Shown here one piece after another: positions 39,401-51,660 of a DNA stretch of 64,000 nt. Numbering within the stretch: position 1 is the stretch's first letter; each line of letters starts with the position of its first letter. The position numbers were made by a program, and so were the translations under genes. The stretch comes from Mansonella perstans. Taxonomy: Eukaryota; Nematoda; Chromadorea; Rhabditida; Onchocercidae. The notes below the pieces were generated by a model. It worked only from the letters and a program-made list of their open reading frames with translations. It was not told the DNA's origin and did not search any database. Where the stretch lies: positions 1 through 64,000 of the forward strand of contig JBAMDO010000283.1 of the NCBI GenBank assembly GCA_037074765.1, in the 5' to 3' direction.

Positions 39401-42400
39401 TTTAGAAATTTCCAAATTTATTCCAAAATAAAAACTTTCATTTTCGTCATCTATGTCTAAATTTCAGATATAATTCAAAAAGTAAAGAATTCAATAGGTC
39501 CCATGAAGTTTTTCAAATTTTTATAAGTAAATAACTAAATAATCTTACCAAAGCTTTCTGCATAGCAATCGCAGTCAAATGTTCAACACACTGTACAACA
39601 ATGGAAACAAATGTTACAAATGACATTTCCGCTCGGGGAAAAGAAAGAATTCGATGATACGTCAATAACTTATGCACAATTAAGCAAAGACCAAGTATCT
39701 CTCCTTCCAACGGGCCGCTGAAAAGGAAAAGCCTATTAAAATTGGAGATTTCATTCATGTCAACTTGTCTATTTCATTCGCATCCTATATATTTCCAAAA
39801 AATGTTAGGGGGAAAAGCTTAGCAATTTCAACTTTAGCAAAAAATACCTTCCGAAAATATCTATAAAACCAGCAATAAAATTTGACACATATCGATCATG
39901 AGCACTAATCAAGTCTGAAGTATTGGATGCAGATAATTTTTGGGTAGTAACGGCTTCATTATCAATCAAAACAGGTCCCATCAGTGAAGATAATTGGATA
40001 AGGCAATTCATTGAGTGTACACAAAGTGTTTCACTGTGACGGACTCGTTTGTGCAACTGAAAAATTATTCATAGCCAAACTATACGAATATCTTTACTGA
40101 TTTATTCTTAAAGTAATCCTACTTTTAATAAGGTATGAATATAAGTGACACATTTAATAAGATATTAATATATGCAAAATTGCAAACTGAGAATAAATTA
40201 TCAGAAATGCATTGTGATGAGCATTATTTGGCAAGTTTTTTTACGAAATTAAAAAAATTTGTTGCTGGATAAAACTTGGTACTTTCAACTGAAATTTGAT
40301 ACTGGATGCCACAAAGAAGAACACGCAACATTTATATGCAAACCTCAAAGAAAAGGCGCAAAAATTCATCCGATTGAAAAATTCCTTTCCATGATTCAGG
40401 AGGACGTAATGCTGCAGCAGGTGCTGCTTCATTTGCAAAAGTAATTCTAACCGGAAAACGATGAATCTCGAAATTCCATGAAAGAATTAAATCAGCCACA
40501 CGAAGAAAATTTTCACATATACTCACCTAAAGAGCAAAAGCAAGTAAACTGAAAACCGCAAGTTTTTTTTTAAACTGATAAACTCTCGTGTAACGCTCAA
40601 TTCCTAAAGATCAAGGTAGTATAAATAGTAGAAATTTTGATTTGTCAATTTGTTCAATTTCTAAATGTCATTTAGTCTTTCTGAAAGCCTGTTCATATGG
40701 ATCGACAATGAAACAAGGAAGATAAAGAGTTTGTCAAAAATTCTACCAGTAAAAAAACTTTCAGAAAGACTAAAAACCATCCAGTCCTCGCTAAGGTTAC
40801 GCGACCACTGAGACATGAAACCTTCTAATCTGCTCAGATAGGATCTGCTATTTCCACTATCTTTCTGAAGTTAGAAAGATACTTGCAATCATTATTTCTA
40901 TTGGGACGGAGAAAAAAGTTGCTTGAACTAATCCTGATAATAGCTATGAACTGTATTTTCAAGATTTTCAAAATAATTTTAAAAAATGAAATGCGTACGT
41001 AAAACGGTGATGAGAGATCGGCAGTGAAAAGAAGTTCAGAAAAAGTACGTATACATTTTTCGAAGAGTCGTTGCAAACTTCCACTCTAAAATACTTTCCA
41101 CTAAAAAATACTTCCAAATTAATAAGATGACTGATCAAATCATTTTAGCAATCACTTAGGCATATTCAGGTACTTTACACAGCTTTAATTCCTTTTTTTT
41201 TTCTAATAATTATGCAACAAATCGCATCTGATCTGCTTCATACTTTCTTTATATTCAAATCTCTTGTCCTATTTTAGGCAATTTAAAACCTGTGGTTAAG
41301 CAACTTATTAACATCAGCCCTTCCTCTGATGTGTTTTACCTACGTTTCATAATAAGCTTATAAGCGTATAATAATTATTTATAAGAAAAAAATTCCCGTT
41401 CTTTAAGACACCATCAATGCATCAAAATACAACAGTTCGGATGTATTTTATCCTTCACAGAACCGGAAATTTTAAAAAATAACTTAGAAAACCCAAAACT
41501 ACGATCGAAAAAATCCTCCTTTTTTGGTATAAATGAATGAATAATGGAAAATAAAACCTCGAATGAACGTCTGGCCCTGACATGAAAATCAAAACTTATG
41601 CCGAGATTAGACGTCCTCCAAGATGTTGCAAATTCACTGGCAATTGCTTCGATGAACTCACACGCAACCCCTTGCTAGAAAAGTGGAAATTAAATAACTA
41701 TGTTAATTTCGTGCTATATTAAATTGAATTTCAATTGAAGCTATAAGAGAAACTAACAAGGCCGGAATTTTTTTGTGAATATAAAGAATGTATTACTTTC
41801 TATCATTAGTGTCTTCATTTACGCTTCGATAAGACGAATGATGTGTAAAAAATTGTTAAAATCATTAAAATCAATAATGCAGACATCTAAACATAAATAA
41901 TGAATCACCTTAAACTAAAAGAAAAAACATACAACTTGTGGATCATTATTGGTCAACAAAAAATGAACAGTTTGGTCCAGTGTATCGGCATCACAAGCTT
42001 TACCATCAAAAATAGATCGTTTAATTAACTTAGCGCATGCCCTTAGCATTTCAGTACGAATCAATTTTGAGGCCCTGTTGAAAATGAAATCTCATTAAAT
42101 GTAAGTAAAACAAGCAAATATTTAAAATTAAGATAAAATTTTAAGGTAAGTAATGCTTATATTTATTGACTGGATACTTTTAACTCAGATACTAAATTTG
42201 AGTTGAAAACATAGCATGGGAAATTTTAAAATTTCACCTAAATTTGTGGACGGCATTTTCCAGAAGATATTTAAAGCACTGTTCAAAAATCTGTGGTTCC
42301 AGTATGGACCATTGTTTGAAGAGATTCATAGTTATAAGTTGAACCATTTCAAAGATAACAAATTCATTGGATGTTGCTTCTGAAATTAATTTGTAAATCA

Positions 42401-43154
42401 TTTATAAGAAACAGATTGCTTCATTTTAAAAGTATGTCACAAGTTATAACACAAGCATATAGGCTCTCTGGTATAAGAAAGAATTCGAACAAATTTGATT
42501 TCTGAACATCTTCGAGATATTTCACAAATTAATAGGTCAGTCGAAAATGAAATAAGGAAGGGAGGATGAAACGCTTGGCGTTAGCAAAATATTAACCAAT
42601 AACTAGACGACAATATTCCGGTGAGAACTTTCCACTGCGAATATTGATGAAAAATTCCTCGACAGCTTTTCGAGCATCATGCGAAGCATTCGGTGACTAA
42701 AAGTTTTTTCGCTTCAAATATTTTTTAAAAGTTCTTTACTAAATTAAAAAAAAAAAAAATAGTGAAATTTGGTCAACACAAACTTCAAGGGCACAAATAT
42801 AAATATAAATAAACCTGAGAAAAAAAGGAATATCTAAAAAGAATTGAATATAGAATTATAAATGCAGTCTGGTTGTAAAATTTCAAATAAAAAAAAAAAA
42901 TAATTCAATGATCCCTTCCTGAATTACAATTTTTTTTTAAACCACAAAACCTGAATTTGATCACATATCCCAATGCATCACTTTACCATGAAATACAGGC
43001 ATTTCAGATATCGAATAAAAGATTAACTGTCTTTATTTCGAGATAAAAATTGATTCCAAAAATACAAACAAACCATAAGTATATTTGCTGCCTCTTCCAT
43101 TTGTGTCACATGACTTAGATCAAAACCAGGCTGATTACTAGCCATTCCCTCCAT
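33417..43154 (-). CDS. XPO4: Exportin-4, copy B
   Basis: Minus-strand exons, 5' to 3': 43154-43074, 42696-42597, 42379-42238, 42074-41933, 41674-41558, 41085-40999, 40526-40344, 40056-39848, 39717-39549, 39182-39000, 38675-38557, 38320-38211, 37964-37781, 37536-37276, 36979-36778, 36215-36077, 35954-35797, 35499-35334, 35114-34979, 34842-34716, 34662-34633, 34394-34290, 34103-34011, 33614-33417. They join in frame to 1146 residues, close to the roughly 1150 of vertebrate exportin-4. Landmarks: N-terminal VTQMEEAANILM; PPESWKGIF near 270; REDMHWILLLAG at 536-547; LPIMEDDLLKLPSLC near 950; C-terminal REFRDRLEQFL at 1126-1136. The family exports cargo such as eIF5A and Smad3 and imports Sox proteins, using RanGTP and HEAT repeats. 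The first of two close ATGs (43154, 43145) was chosen as the longer frame; either is possible. It follows ATP synthase gamma on the same strand. Confidence 0.93.
34633..34662 (-). other. Ten-codon micro-exon 21 of exportin-4 B
   Basis: The exon reads KLDHPIRDLE between a CAG acceptor and a GTATCA donor, both phase 0. In copy A the equivalent residues are continuous with the preceding exon (19924-19759), so the two paralogues differ by one intron here. If the micro-exon is skipped the frame is kept, so an isoform lacking these ten residues is possible. Confidence 0.7.
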
Positions 43155-43772
43155 GTCCAACACTTGTTAGTCGCAATACAAATCCATTTAAGATAAATGC
43201 AGGATAAAGTGAGCAGTAATTTTTATGTTGACCTAATGTCCCTTTAAAAAGAAAAAAAAAAGTAGTTACAGCCTTAAAAAACCAAGTATCAAGAAGTGCT
43301 GGTGTGAATTTTTAAATTATTTCAGATCTATCATATTTCCTCCATCCAGAATATTCCATTATCCTAATACCACATATTATCTCTACTGGACTAGTAGTTT
43401 TGCTCATATCAACGTGATGTTCGGATTATTAGTAAGAGCTTTCAAAGTATTGAAATAATACCAACTCTTCCACGAGGAAATCATATTTTGAATTGCATTC
43501 TTTACTACCACCGCACCATTGCTATTTATTCATCAGTGCAGAAGACTCACTCTTAACAAAATTAAAAATTACCACACACGCTCAACAACGAATAATAACG
43601 GCAGGAATAACAAAATCCATGTATAAGCTGGTTAAGCCACAAATAAAAACTACCACTAATACATTCAAATCAAATTTTATAGAACATTATCCTATCCAAA
43701 CAGGCATAAAAATAGCGAAATTCTTAATTAATATCGAGCATGGGAAATGAATCCCATGGCATATGATTAATT
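43155..43772. other. Spacer between ATP synthase gamma and exportin-4 B
   Basis: These 618 bases hold the gamma 3' UTR (minus-strand AATAAA at 43530-43525) and the region upstream of exportin-4 B. A plus-strand open frame at 43493-43750 has no recognisable content and lies in the UTR. Both flanking genes read leftwards. Confidence 0.6.
43525..43530 (-). terminator. Candidate poly(A) signal of ATP synthase gamma
   Basis: TTTATT on the plus strand gives AATAAA on the minus strand, 243 bases past the gamma stop codon and about 370 bases before the exportin-4 B start. Confidence 0.5.
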
Positions 43773-46066
43773 TTAAACGCATGCAGCTCCAGATATAATT
43801 TCAATCAATTCACGTGTAATAACCGATTGTCGCGTTCGATTAAATGACATCGTCAATTTATCAATCATTTCACCTGTAATTTCCATCATCAATTTCCCGA
43901 AATGTTATTAGTTTAAACACGCTAACAATTGCATCAAACAAAACGGCCTGAACAATTTGAGTTGTTTTACTGATTAAACACGTATCTCTTCTTTCGATAA
44001 TATGAAATGATAAATAATGAAATCGAGCCGGCATTTGTCAGTTACAAGTTATTACGATAAAGTTGTACAGTAAAATGATACCCGTAAATCTTCAAATTTT
44101 ACTATCGAAAGAAAGCACGCAATCAAATCCTGGATGAAGAAAAGGTTGAAATGCAAGCTTTAAACTTTTTTTAAAACTTCTTATAGAGATCTCTGGAAAA
44201 GCTAGAAGTTATTCCAACATACCAGCATTTTTGCTTGCTGAATCCATGGCAGTCATTCGAGAACTTTGTTCGGATGCAGCAGATTCTTTTAGAGCATAAT
44301 ATAGCAGTTGAGCTAACGAATAATTGGCATAATCATTTAGCAAATTGTCATCGATTGAGTCATACGCTGACATTGCTGGTTGCTTCTGCACAATAATATT
44401 TCATAGGGAAAAAGACAATCATTATTAAATAACCTTTCACTACAATAAACTTCCGTTTTATGTGAACGGATGTTTACAGAATTCTAACATACCGCCAGAA
44501 AATGTGAAAGTAAGCTTAAAACAGATGGGAGAAGTCATTAGTTTTTATAGCTTTTCTAAAATACAAAAATATTTTCTAAAATTTCATTCATGTTTGAAAA
44601 AAATAAAATTAAAGTTTTCATTCTTTTTCATTCCTTCTAACAAACAAATTAAAAAACGAACCACAATAGCATCCAAGGTAAACATTGGTATCACAGATGT
44701 TTTATATGAAACGACGGATCTGAATTTATTGTACAATATAAATCCCTGAAACCACATTTTTTTTTTTTTTTTTTTTTTTTTAAAGTAGCAGCGGCATTTC
44801 GATTTGGCATAAATTGGTTTAATAATGAATAAAAATAAAACATGGAATGAGAATTTTCAACAACCAACGATGGTCATCAGTGGAAGAAAGAGCAATGCAA
44901 TGATGTGAAAATTTTTTCATTTTTGGAAAAAAATCGAAAAATAGCATTCCGCAGCGTACCGATCGATATCGATCGATCACTACTTACTAAAACTTCTCAC
45001 ACAACATTATTAACGTTTTGGAAACAACTAAAACCTATGCAGTACTGTGTAGAACTTGATTTAGCATTCCATAATTCTACAAATTTTGTCAAAAAAAATA
45101 CTCCAATTACCTTATCAAATTTGAAATCCGATGACAGGATCTTGGCAGCAATAATTGAGGCATCCTCAAAAGTTGGAGGAAGTCGACCAATTTCATTGCA
45201 TGAGAAAAGTACATGATTCGCGTGAAGAATTTGCATAGCTGCTTTAGCTTTATCACCAATAAGTACCAGTTTATAATCTGCCTCTGGTGCCTTCTCTACC
45301 AGCAGCCGTTTAGCTTCCTATAAAGGAAAATAAAATAAATCAAAAATGTTTTTTCACTGATTCGATAACTCACATATATGCAGACAATGCAGCAAAGCTT
45401 CGAAGACTAGTATAAATAACATGACATCTCTTATCCCTTGGTTCAAATTAAAATTTGAAGAATTTCGGATAAAGCAAAAGTAACATTTGTCACGCTTAAG
45501 ATTATACTCAAGTAATCCATTGTATTAATTTAAATAATCCTACGCTTAAATGCCTCCAATTACGAATTAACAATGACGATGATAACCTTTGCAACAGCGG
45601 TATGTACAGAGCCACAAAGTCCTCGGTCAGACGTAATCAATACTAGCAAACGTTTCTCTTTTTGGCCCGAAACTGTAGTACCTTCTTGCAGTGCCGTTGA
45701 TTCTGTCGCACCAACATTATCGTAAAATTGTAAAGCACCGCCACCATACACTCGAGCACCCTGTATATTGCAAAAAAATCGGTAACTGCTTAATTAACAT
45801 ATGGATGCAAAAACAGATTGAAAAAACATAGCAAACACACAGAGATATTGGAAAAAATCAAATTAGTGAAAAATTAAAATTACTCTTAGCTCACGTTCTG
45901 CCTTGTTGTACTTTGCAGCAGATACCATCTTCATACTTTTCGTGATTTTCTGGATATTCCGGACAGATTTTAATCGGATCGAAATATCCTTTAGTGTTGC
46001 AAAACCACGACACTGTTCGATGGCAACAATTCTTGAACAAACTGATGCCAACCTTGAACCAAACAT
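43773..46066 (-). CDS. ATP5F1C: Mitochondrial ATP synthase subunit gamma
   Basis: Six minus-strand exons, 46066-45884, 45760-45587, 45317-45111, 44745-44662, 44385-44223 and 43873-43773, give 303 residues; the human precursor is 298. The gamma subunit is the central rotor shaft of F1, coupling proton flow through Fo to ATP synthesis at the alpha/beta sites in the mitochondrial matrix. The basic Arg/Ser-rich N-terminus (about residues 1-21) looks like a mitochondrial targeting peptide. It is followed by [19 protein letters not shown] and [19 protein letters not shown], the long N-terminal helix. [16 protein letters not shown]-type [27 protein letters not shown] and the C-terminal [20 protein letters not shown] are the classic family signatures. 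The start was chosen because a TTTTTTCAG acceptor lies five bases upstream. The frame remains open further upstream, but that part is probably intronic or outron. Confidence 0.97.
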
Positions 46067-46071
46067 TGTGT

Positions 46072-46073
46072 CT
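46072..46073 (-). promoter_or_regulatory. Candidate SL trans-splice acceptor of ATP synthase gamma
   Basis: On the minus strand, TATTTTTTCAG ends at 46072 and is followed by ACACA and the ATG at 46066. This matches the nematode 3' splice consensus (TTTTCAG) and leaves a five-base 5' UTR, typical of spliced-leader mRNAs. Confidence 0.6.
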
Positions 46074-47233
46074 GAAAAAATAGTCATAGAAAACTGACCA
46101 TTCATTGTCAATACAATATTAAATATTGCTAATAACTAAGAAGTACTGTAATTAATAGAAATACGATAATTAGGATAATTATTATAATTAATTAGAGTCA
46201 TCAATGGTATTAATGATGACAAGAAATAATAAATTAATAAAAGAACCAACGGTGACGTCATTAGCATTAATTAATTAATCTTAAAAACGAGTAATGAGAA
46301 AATAATGAGTAGGTGAACAGTGTTCTTAAATAATTTCCGAATAAGACACAGAGAACTAACAAAATGACAAATGCAGCAATTCAGCAATTTCTATCTGTGA
46401 CCATTATATATTTCGCAAATCCTAGCAATCTTACTCATCTCTTAAATTCAAACACTATTACACAATTCTCAATCTTTACTACAAAGTTCTCTACAATTTA
46501 TTATCAATCTCTAGTTCGCACTCAAAAAACACATGCTCTCTTATCATATGACATCAAATAACAACAATTTATTGAGTACAGGAAAAATCACAACATTTGT
46601 TTCTATCACTTTGATGTGACACTGTACAACTTTCTCATATCTCAAAATTTCTAATCTTTCATTTCAAAACTTTAATTTTGAATAGTATAATGAATAGTAC
46701 GACGATTAATTCATGTAAAAGAAAGAGGGAAAAAAGCAAAGTTTTCGAATTTTTAAATTTTCTTTTATCGATTTTGAACAGTTGTTATTTTTACCTCAAA
46801 TTTCTATATACTTAATAATTTTTAATTCATTCATATTTGAATGTTCTTACTTCAAATTCCTACGTAATTAATTACTAAATTATTTCAACTAATCTATGTA
46901 ACGGAGCTCATAGTATTAAGTTTGAATTAATCTCAGTTAATCATATATCAATGTATTCGAAATATTGAATTTGATAGATATAACCTTTTTAAAATTGCAT
47001 CTGGATTTAATTTAAAGTTTCTGGAAAATGTTTGAAACAAGAAAATTCAACATCGCATTAAACTTATATATTTATTTAAGTATATAAGTTTAGTATATAA
47101 GTTCAAGTATATATATTTATTTAGTCATGTACTAACAATGTAATATACATTTCCAACAAATTCACTAATGACTGCCACATTCAGCAATGCCATCATATCA
47201 GTAACGTAAAACTGATGTTCCGTTAGAAAATTA

Positions 47234-47355
47234 TCAGTTATGTTTTATATGTATATCAGTTATCACATATGTTTTATACGTATATCAATTATCAGTTTTA
47301 TATATAACGTATATCAATTATCATATCAGTTATATGTATATGAATTATCAGTTAC
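47234..47355. repeat. Degenerate TATATCA/GTTATCA repeat
   Basis: Successive imperfect copies of TATATCARTTATCA and TGTTTTATAYGTATATCA fill this stretch immediately before the 5S rRNA-like element. They are AT-rich and partly self-complementary (TATACGTATA-like). Confidence 0.7.
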
Positions 47356-47389
47356 TATAAATATAATGTATCCATTACTGTTGTACATT

Positions 47390-47505
47390 GTTTACGACCA
47401 TACCACGTTGAAAGCACGACATCTCGTCCCAGTCAAGTTAAGCAATGTTGGGTCTGGTTAGTACTTTGGACTGGAGATAGCCAAGGAATCCCAGGTATTG
47501 TAGAT
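47390..47505 (+). rRNA. 5S rRNA-like gene, probably a diverged copy or pseudogene
   Basis: The 116 bases follow the nematode 5S rRNA: TTTACGACCATACCACGTTG at the 5' end, AAGTTAAGCAA (box A region), GGTTAGTACTT (box C region) and a 3' end GGTATTGTAGAT. The terminal bases GTTTAC and GTAGAT can still pair as helix I with G-U wobbles. A short T-run (TTTT) lies just downstream, as a Pol III stop would. Against full function, about three bases are missing between TCGTCC and AAGTTAAGC, and the box C region has an extra T (ACTTTGGA). It is a single copy, with no spliced-leader RNA gene next to it. Identity is sure; function is doubtful. Confidence 0.85.
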
Positions 47506-50500
47506 AATTTTCGTTGATTTTTTTGCGTTTTTGCTCGATTTTATGCTTTATATTTGTTGTAGAACGTATAAATTCATATGTATATCAAATACTAATTATA
47601 TATTAGTTATGTTTTATATGTCAGTTTCACACATCACTTCCATTAAATACTCTAAAAAGTGAATAATTAATTTTTTGTTAATAATTTAATACATAAATTA
47701 CTCACATTAAATACGAAATTTGAAATCAATACATATCATTTTAAATTCCATATTACAATTATGAATGCATAGTTCTTTGTTTACTTCATTTTGTTTTGTT
47801 TATTGCCAAGCTCACTTTCTTGTAGTTTTAAGAAAAATTTCGAATTGGAAAAGTGAAAACAATCATACTGAATGGGTGAAAGTAATTTTTAACTGCATTT
47901 TTTTATAAAAACTAATTATAGCTGTAATGATAACTATTGATTACGATTATAAATGATGGTTATAACTGTAAATTGTCTAATTATATCAAGAAATAATGCA
48001 TTTTTAGCGGTTAAAATCAAAGCAAATTATTAAATTTTTCTCTATTTTTTTTTTAATACTTAGGTATTATATTCATTTCACTCTGTTATAAAGTTACATT
48101 GTATAAATAGTGTAAATTCGAATTTCTCTTAGCCTAGAAAAAAAAAGTTTCATATTTAAATAAGCGTCCATTTAATTCTGCTAAAAGTTAACTTGATAAT
48201 TTAGTAGATATTATAATTATTTTGTTGTGTTATAAAATTACAATACATGAGTAGTGTAAATTCGAATGACAGAAAAAGCTGCATGTTTAAATAAACGTCC
48301 ATTTAATTTTGCTAAAATTTAACTTCATAATTATCCCATCAACTAAGCATTATTATTGATTCTCATCATTTTGCCTTATTTGAGCAATATTAATGATTCT
48401 CATTTGTATGCTTTATTTGATTTCTTTAGGAATGAATAATTATAATCTATGATTTAAGAAAATGAAAAATGATTTAACTCTAATTAATCCATTGCTTGTG
48501 CATTATATTAATCTCTCAGTGGTCAGTTCAAATGAAAGGCATTTTATGGAAATTCATAGAAATGGAGATGATTGCAAAAGAAATGAAATTAAAAAAAAAA
48601 AAAATTTATCAATGATTTTTCAATGATGAGACAATACTGTCATAAGAATTGTTTCGTTCTTTTGATTGAAACATTGGAAATGCATCCGTAAAGATTGCAT
48701 GTGATTATGTCTGAAATCGATGACAGCAAATGTCATCTCATTCATTCTTTTGCTTTAAAATGGTAACCTTTGAACTTATGTGAAATGTTGCAAAGAAACA
48801 AATTTGAGCAATTCTCATCAATGACTACTGTTATTTGCTAAAGTAAAGAAGATCGAGAATATTTGTCCTTTTTTTTGCCAATAAGTGGCATTGTTTATTA
48901 GCCAACAAAACTAAGCCATTTATCACTTTCAATAATCTGATCCATTCTTCTCTTTTCCTTCGGCTAGGCCAATATTTGGTCTAGTAGCTTCAGTATTATT
49001 TAAATTTTCAATTTTTAAATTAATAATTCAATAAATTTACTTTGGAATCATCCAGATTTCACCCAAGTACTCATTTCTAATTATTTTCAGTCTTTAAGTA
49101 ATGCAATCTTTCAAATTTAAGTTCCATTCCGTTTTCTTAAGACATTTTCGTTCCGAATTTGCATGTGCTGTCAAATTTTGAAAAAAAAAAATGATTTTGT
49201 CAAATGAAAGATTGTTCATCAAATTGCACAATTTGTCAAATGACGGGACGAGAATCCGGGATCCATAGAACTGCGTCATTTCGTTCAAATAATAATTCCC
49301 AGTTGACATTAACTCTTCATTATATGTGTTAATTGGCTATACTAGTTGTTGCCTTGGTAGATTACTCAATAAATCAACCTTCCATAAGATATCCCGCGAG
49401 AATTTCCCGCAATAAGATTAGTTTATCATTTATGGTAATGTTTGTTGTTAGTGCTGCTAAAAATTGAATGCTAACATTATTGCATTGAACGGAAAAAAAA
49501 ATCGTTAGATTGCATTAGTTCTCTCACTTACGTCATTATGCGTGAGACTTTATATGCACGCGTAACTGTACATGTTTAACGATACAAAATTGCTAAATAA
49601 AAATTACATTGCTTGGATGAAGTAAAAATGAATGCTTAGAACTCACTGAATGTATTTTCACTTTTGAAACAACTTATTGTTTAATTAAAATTTATTAGGA
49701 TAATTTTTCATTTTTAATTCCTGTAAAATTGTCAGTAGTTGGTGTCAGTTTCTATTTGACATAGCATAAATTTTTGTATTCAAATTTTAATTTAATTAAA
49801 GAAAAGAAGAAAAAATAATTTTACAAACGAATTCTTTTTTTTCACTTAAAATAATAATCGAAAATTTCAAAAATTAAAAAATTAAAAACAAATAAAATTT
49901 CATTATTTACAGAAGAAAAAAAAAGATAATTAATTAAGGTAAGCTTTTTTTTTCTCTGATTGATTCATTTCCATTTATCTTTTCCTCGAATTATTTCAAT
50001 CTAATTTCACTCTTTGGGTGTTATCCTTTCCTTTCCGGCCTAATTGTGCGTTCTTTTTTAGGCCTAATCAGACGGTGTCGTCCATCTACCATTCAACTGA
50101 TCATCATTCATCCCAGAGTCAAATTTCACAAATTGCTTCAAAAACAATTTGATTTCAATTTCGCTGTCCAATTTTTGACTGGCAGTAAAGATATTTTTTC
50201 ATTCTAATTTCTCATTTTCAATTTCTTCTCAGCTTATTTGAACATTTAATATCTTTCTTATTGCTTCGACTTATTGGCACTTAGTTGTAGTCTGTAAGCA
50301 AATATGCAATTTTGTTAAGAATTAAAATTCAAATTAAAAATGATAATCCCTTTTGTGTTTCCTTTTCATCCTTCTTTTCGCAAATATAAATATGACCAAT
50401 TGTTTTATGTTTAAAATAGCCATTCACAATTTATGATAGGATAGGCCGAAGCAAAAATAAGGCTGTAGAAAACAAGCCTAAGTTGTATTGAGCTGTGTGG

Positions 50501-50725
50501 TTAGTGCCACAAATAAAAAAGCCACAATGGTCAGTGTGGTCAGAAAGAGGTTGCAAATTTGAGAGGAATAATTTGAAAAAAAAAATACGCAAATTAACAA
50601 ATAGAATGAAGCAGAGAGAGGGAGTTGCGAGAAAGGCAGAGAGAGAAAAGAAAAAAAGGAAGGGAGTAAGGAAGAATCTTAAAATATTGCGCAGATTTTC
50701 AAGAAAAACAAAAATTAGATAACTT

Positions 50726-50796
50726 CCTTTCTTTCTCTTTTTATGTCTTTCTCTTTCCTTCTTTCTCTCTCTCTCTCTCTCTTTCTTTTTCTCATT
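50726..50796. repeat. CT-rich microsatellite
   Basis: A pyrimidine run with a (CT)n core at about 50763-50782, flanked by CTTT units. The reverse complement is the source of a Lys/Glu/Arg-only open frame that is not a gene. Confidence 0.9.
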
Positions 50797-51368
50797 CATT
50801 TTTTTTTCACTAATTTATATAGTAATTCGCTTTATCTTATCGTGTCAAATATTTTGATTTATCGATAATTTAAATTTATGTAATTAGCATTTTTATTTAA
50901 TTTACAAATTTCATTTCCATGTTTACTTGGTTTTTTTAAAAAAATGTACTGAATATCTTTCAGAGAATAAAATCGATGAATAATTTATGAATTGATCAAT
51001 TTGGCGACAATTCTGATCAAATGTTATGAATAGTTAATTGACATAAAAAACTTTGGGATCGATCGATCGAAAAAAAAGCATGAATTATTTCATGATCATA
51101 TACATATTGAAATTTGAAATAAGCCTGATAACTTATGCAAATAAGTACGTATCATTTCCCTTATCAGTAACAATCAAAAATAGTCATAATGAAGACAAGA
51201 GCTAAAATGATAACTTCAAAGATACCACAAAAATGATAATTGTAATGATTGGTATCACTAGAATGATAAACACGATAATGATAATTATCAAGTGTTTGTA
51301 ATGATATTTCGCTAATAATATTAGATATGACAGTTATCCATAATAATGATAACAATTACTGCTTTCGT

Positions 51369-51513
51369 AACCAATTATCACTTCCGTAATCAGTTATTAG
51401 TAATCAATTATCAATTTCATAATCAATTACCAATTATCGCTCAGCAACCAATTATCACTTAGTAATCAGTTGTCACTCAGTGGTCAATTATCACTCAGTA
51501 ATCAATTATTACT
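51369..51513. repeat. Tandem array, about 18-bp unit (CAGTAATCAATTATCACT)
   Basis: At least six imperfect copies of a unit close to CAGTAATCAATTATCACT run head to tail, ending at ATTATTACTTTCG. Each unit carries a TTATC (GATAA in reverse) core, so the array multiplies a GATA-type motif upstream of unc-4. Confidence 0.75.
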
Positions 51514-51660
51514 TTCGAGCTAAAATTTAAAGTTAAAATTTAAAGTTGAATTAAACTTGAACTTTATTTTTTCTCATTGCTTTGATAACTTTGATTTTGC
51601 CAAAAAAGAACTAATTTCCTGTTCTCTTCAATAAACGATAATTTCAGCCAATGATAATGA

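Noticed and set aside
43493..43750. 85-codon plus-strand frame in the gamma/exportin spacer
   Set aside because: It overlaps the gamma 3' UTR in antisense, has no recognisable motif and has no coding-like composition.
44905..45236. Plus-strand 103-codon frame
   Set aside because: Largely antisense to ATP synthase gamma exon 3, whose minus-strand reading is unambiguous.
47390..48400. A spliced-leader (SL1) RNA gene linked to the 5S element
   Set aside because: In several nematodes SL1 and 5S are neighbours, so I looked for the conserved leader on both sides and did not find it.
50431..50799. 122-codon minus-strand frame starting with a Lys/Glu/Arg run, and its plus-strand shadow
   Set aside because: The charged run is a translated CT microsatellite, and the rest is AT-rich sequence without splice partners or motifs.
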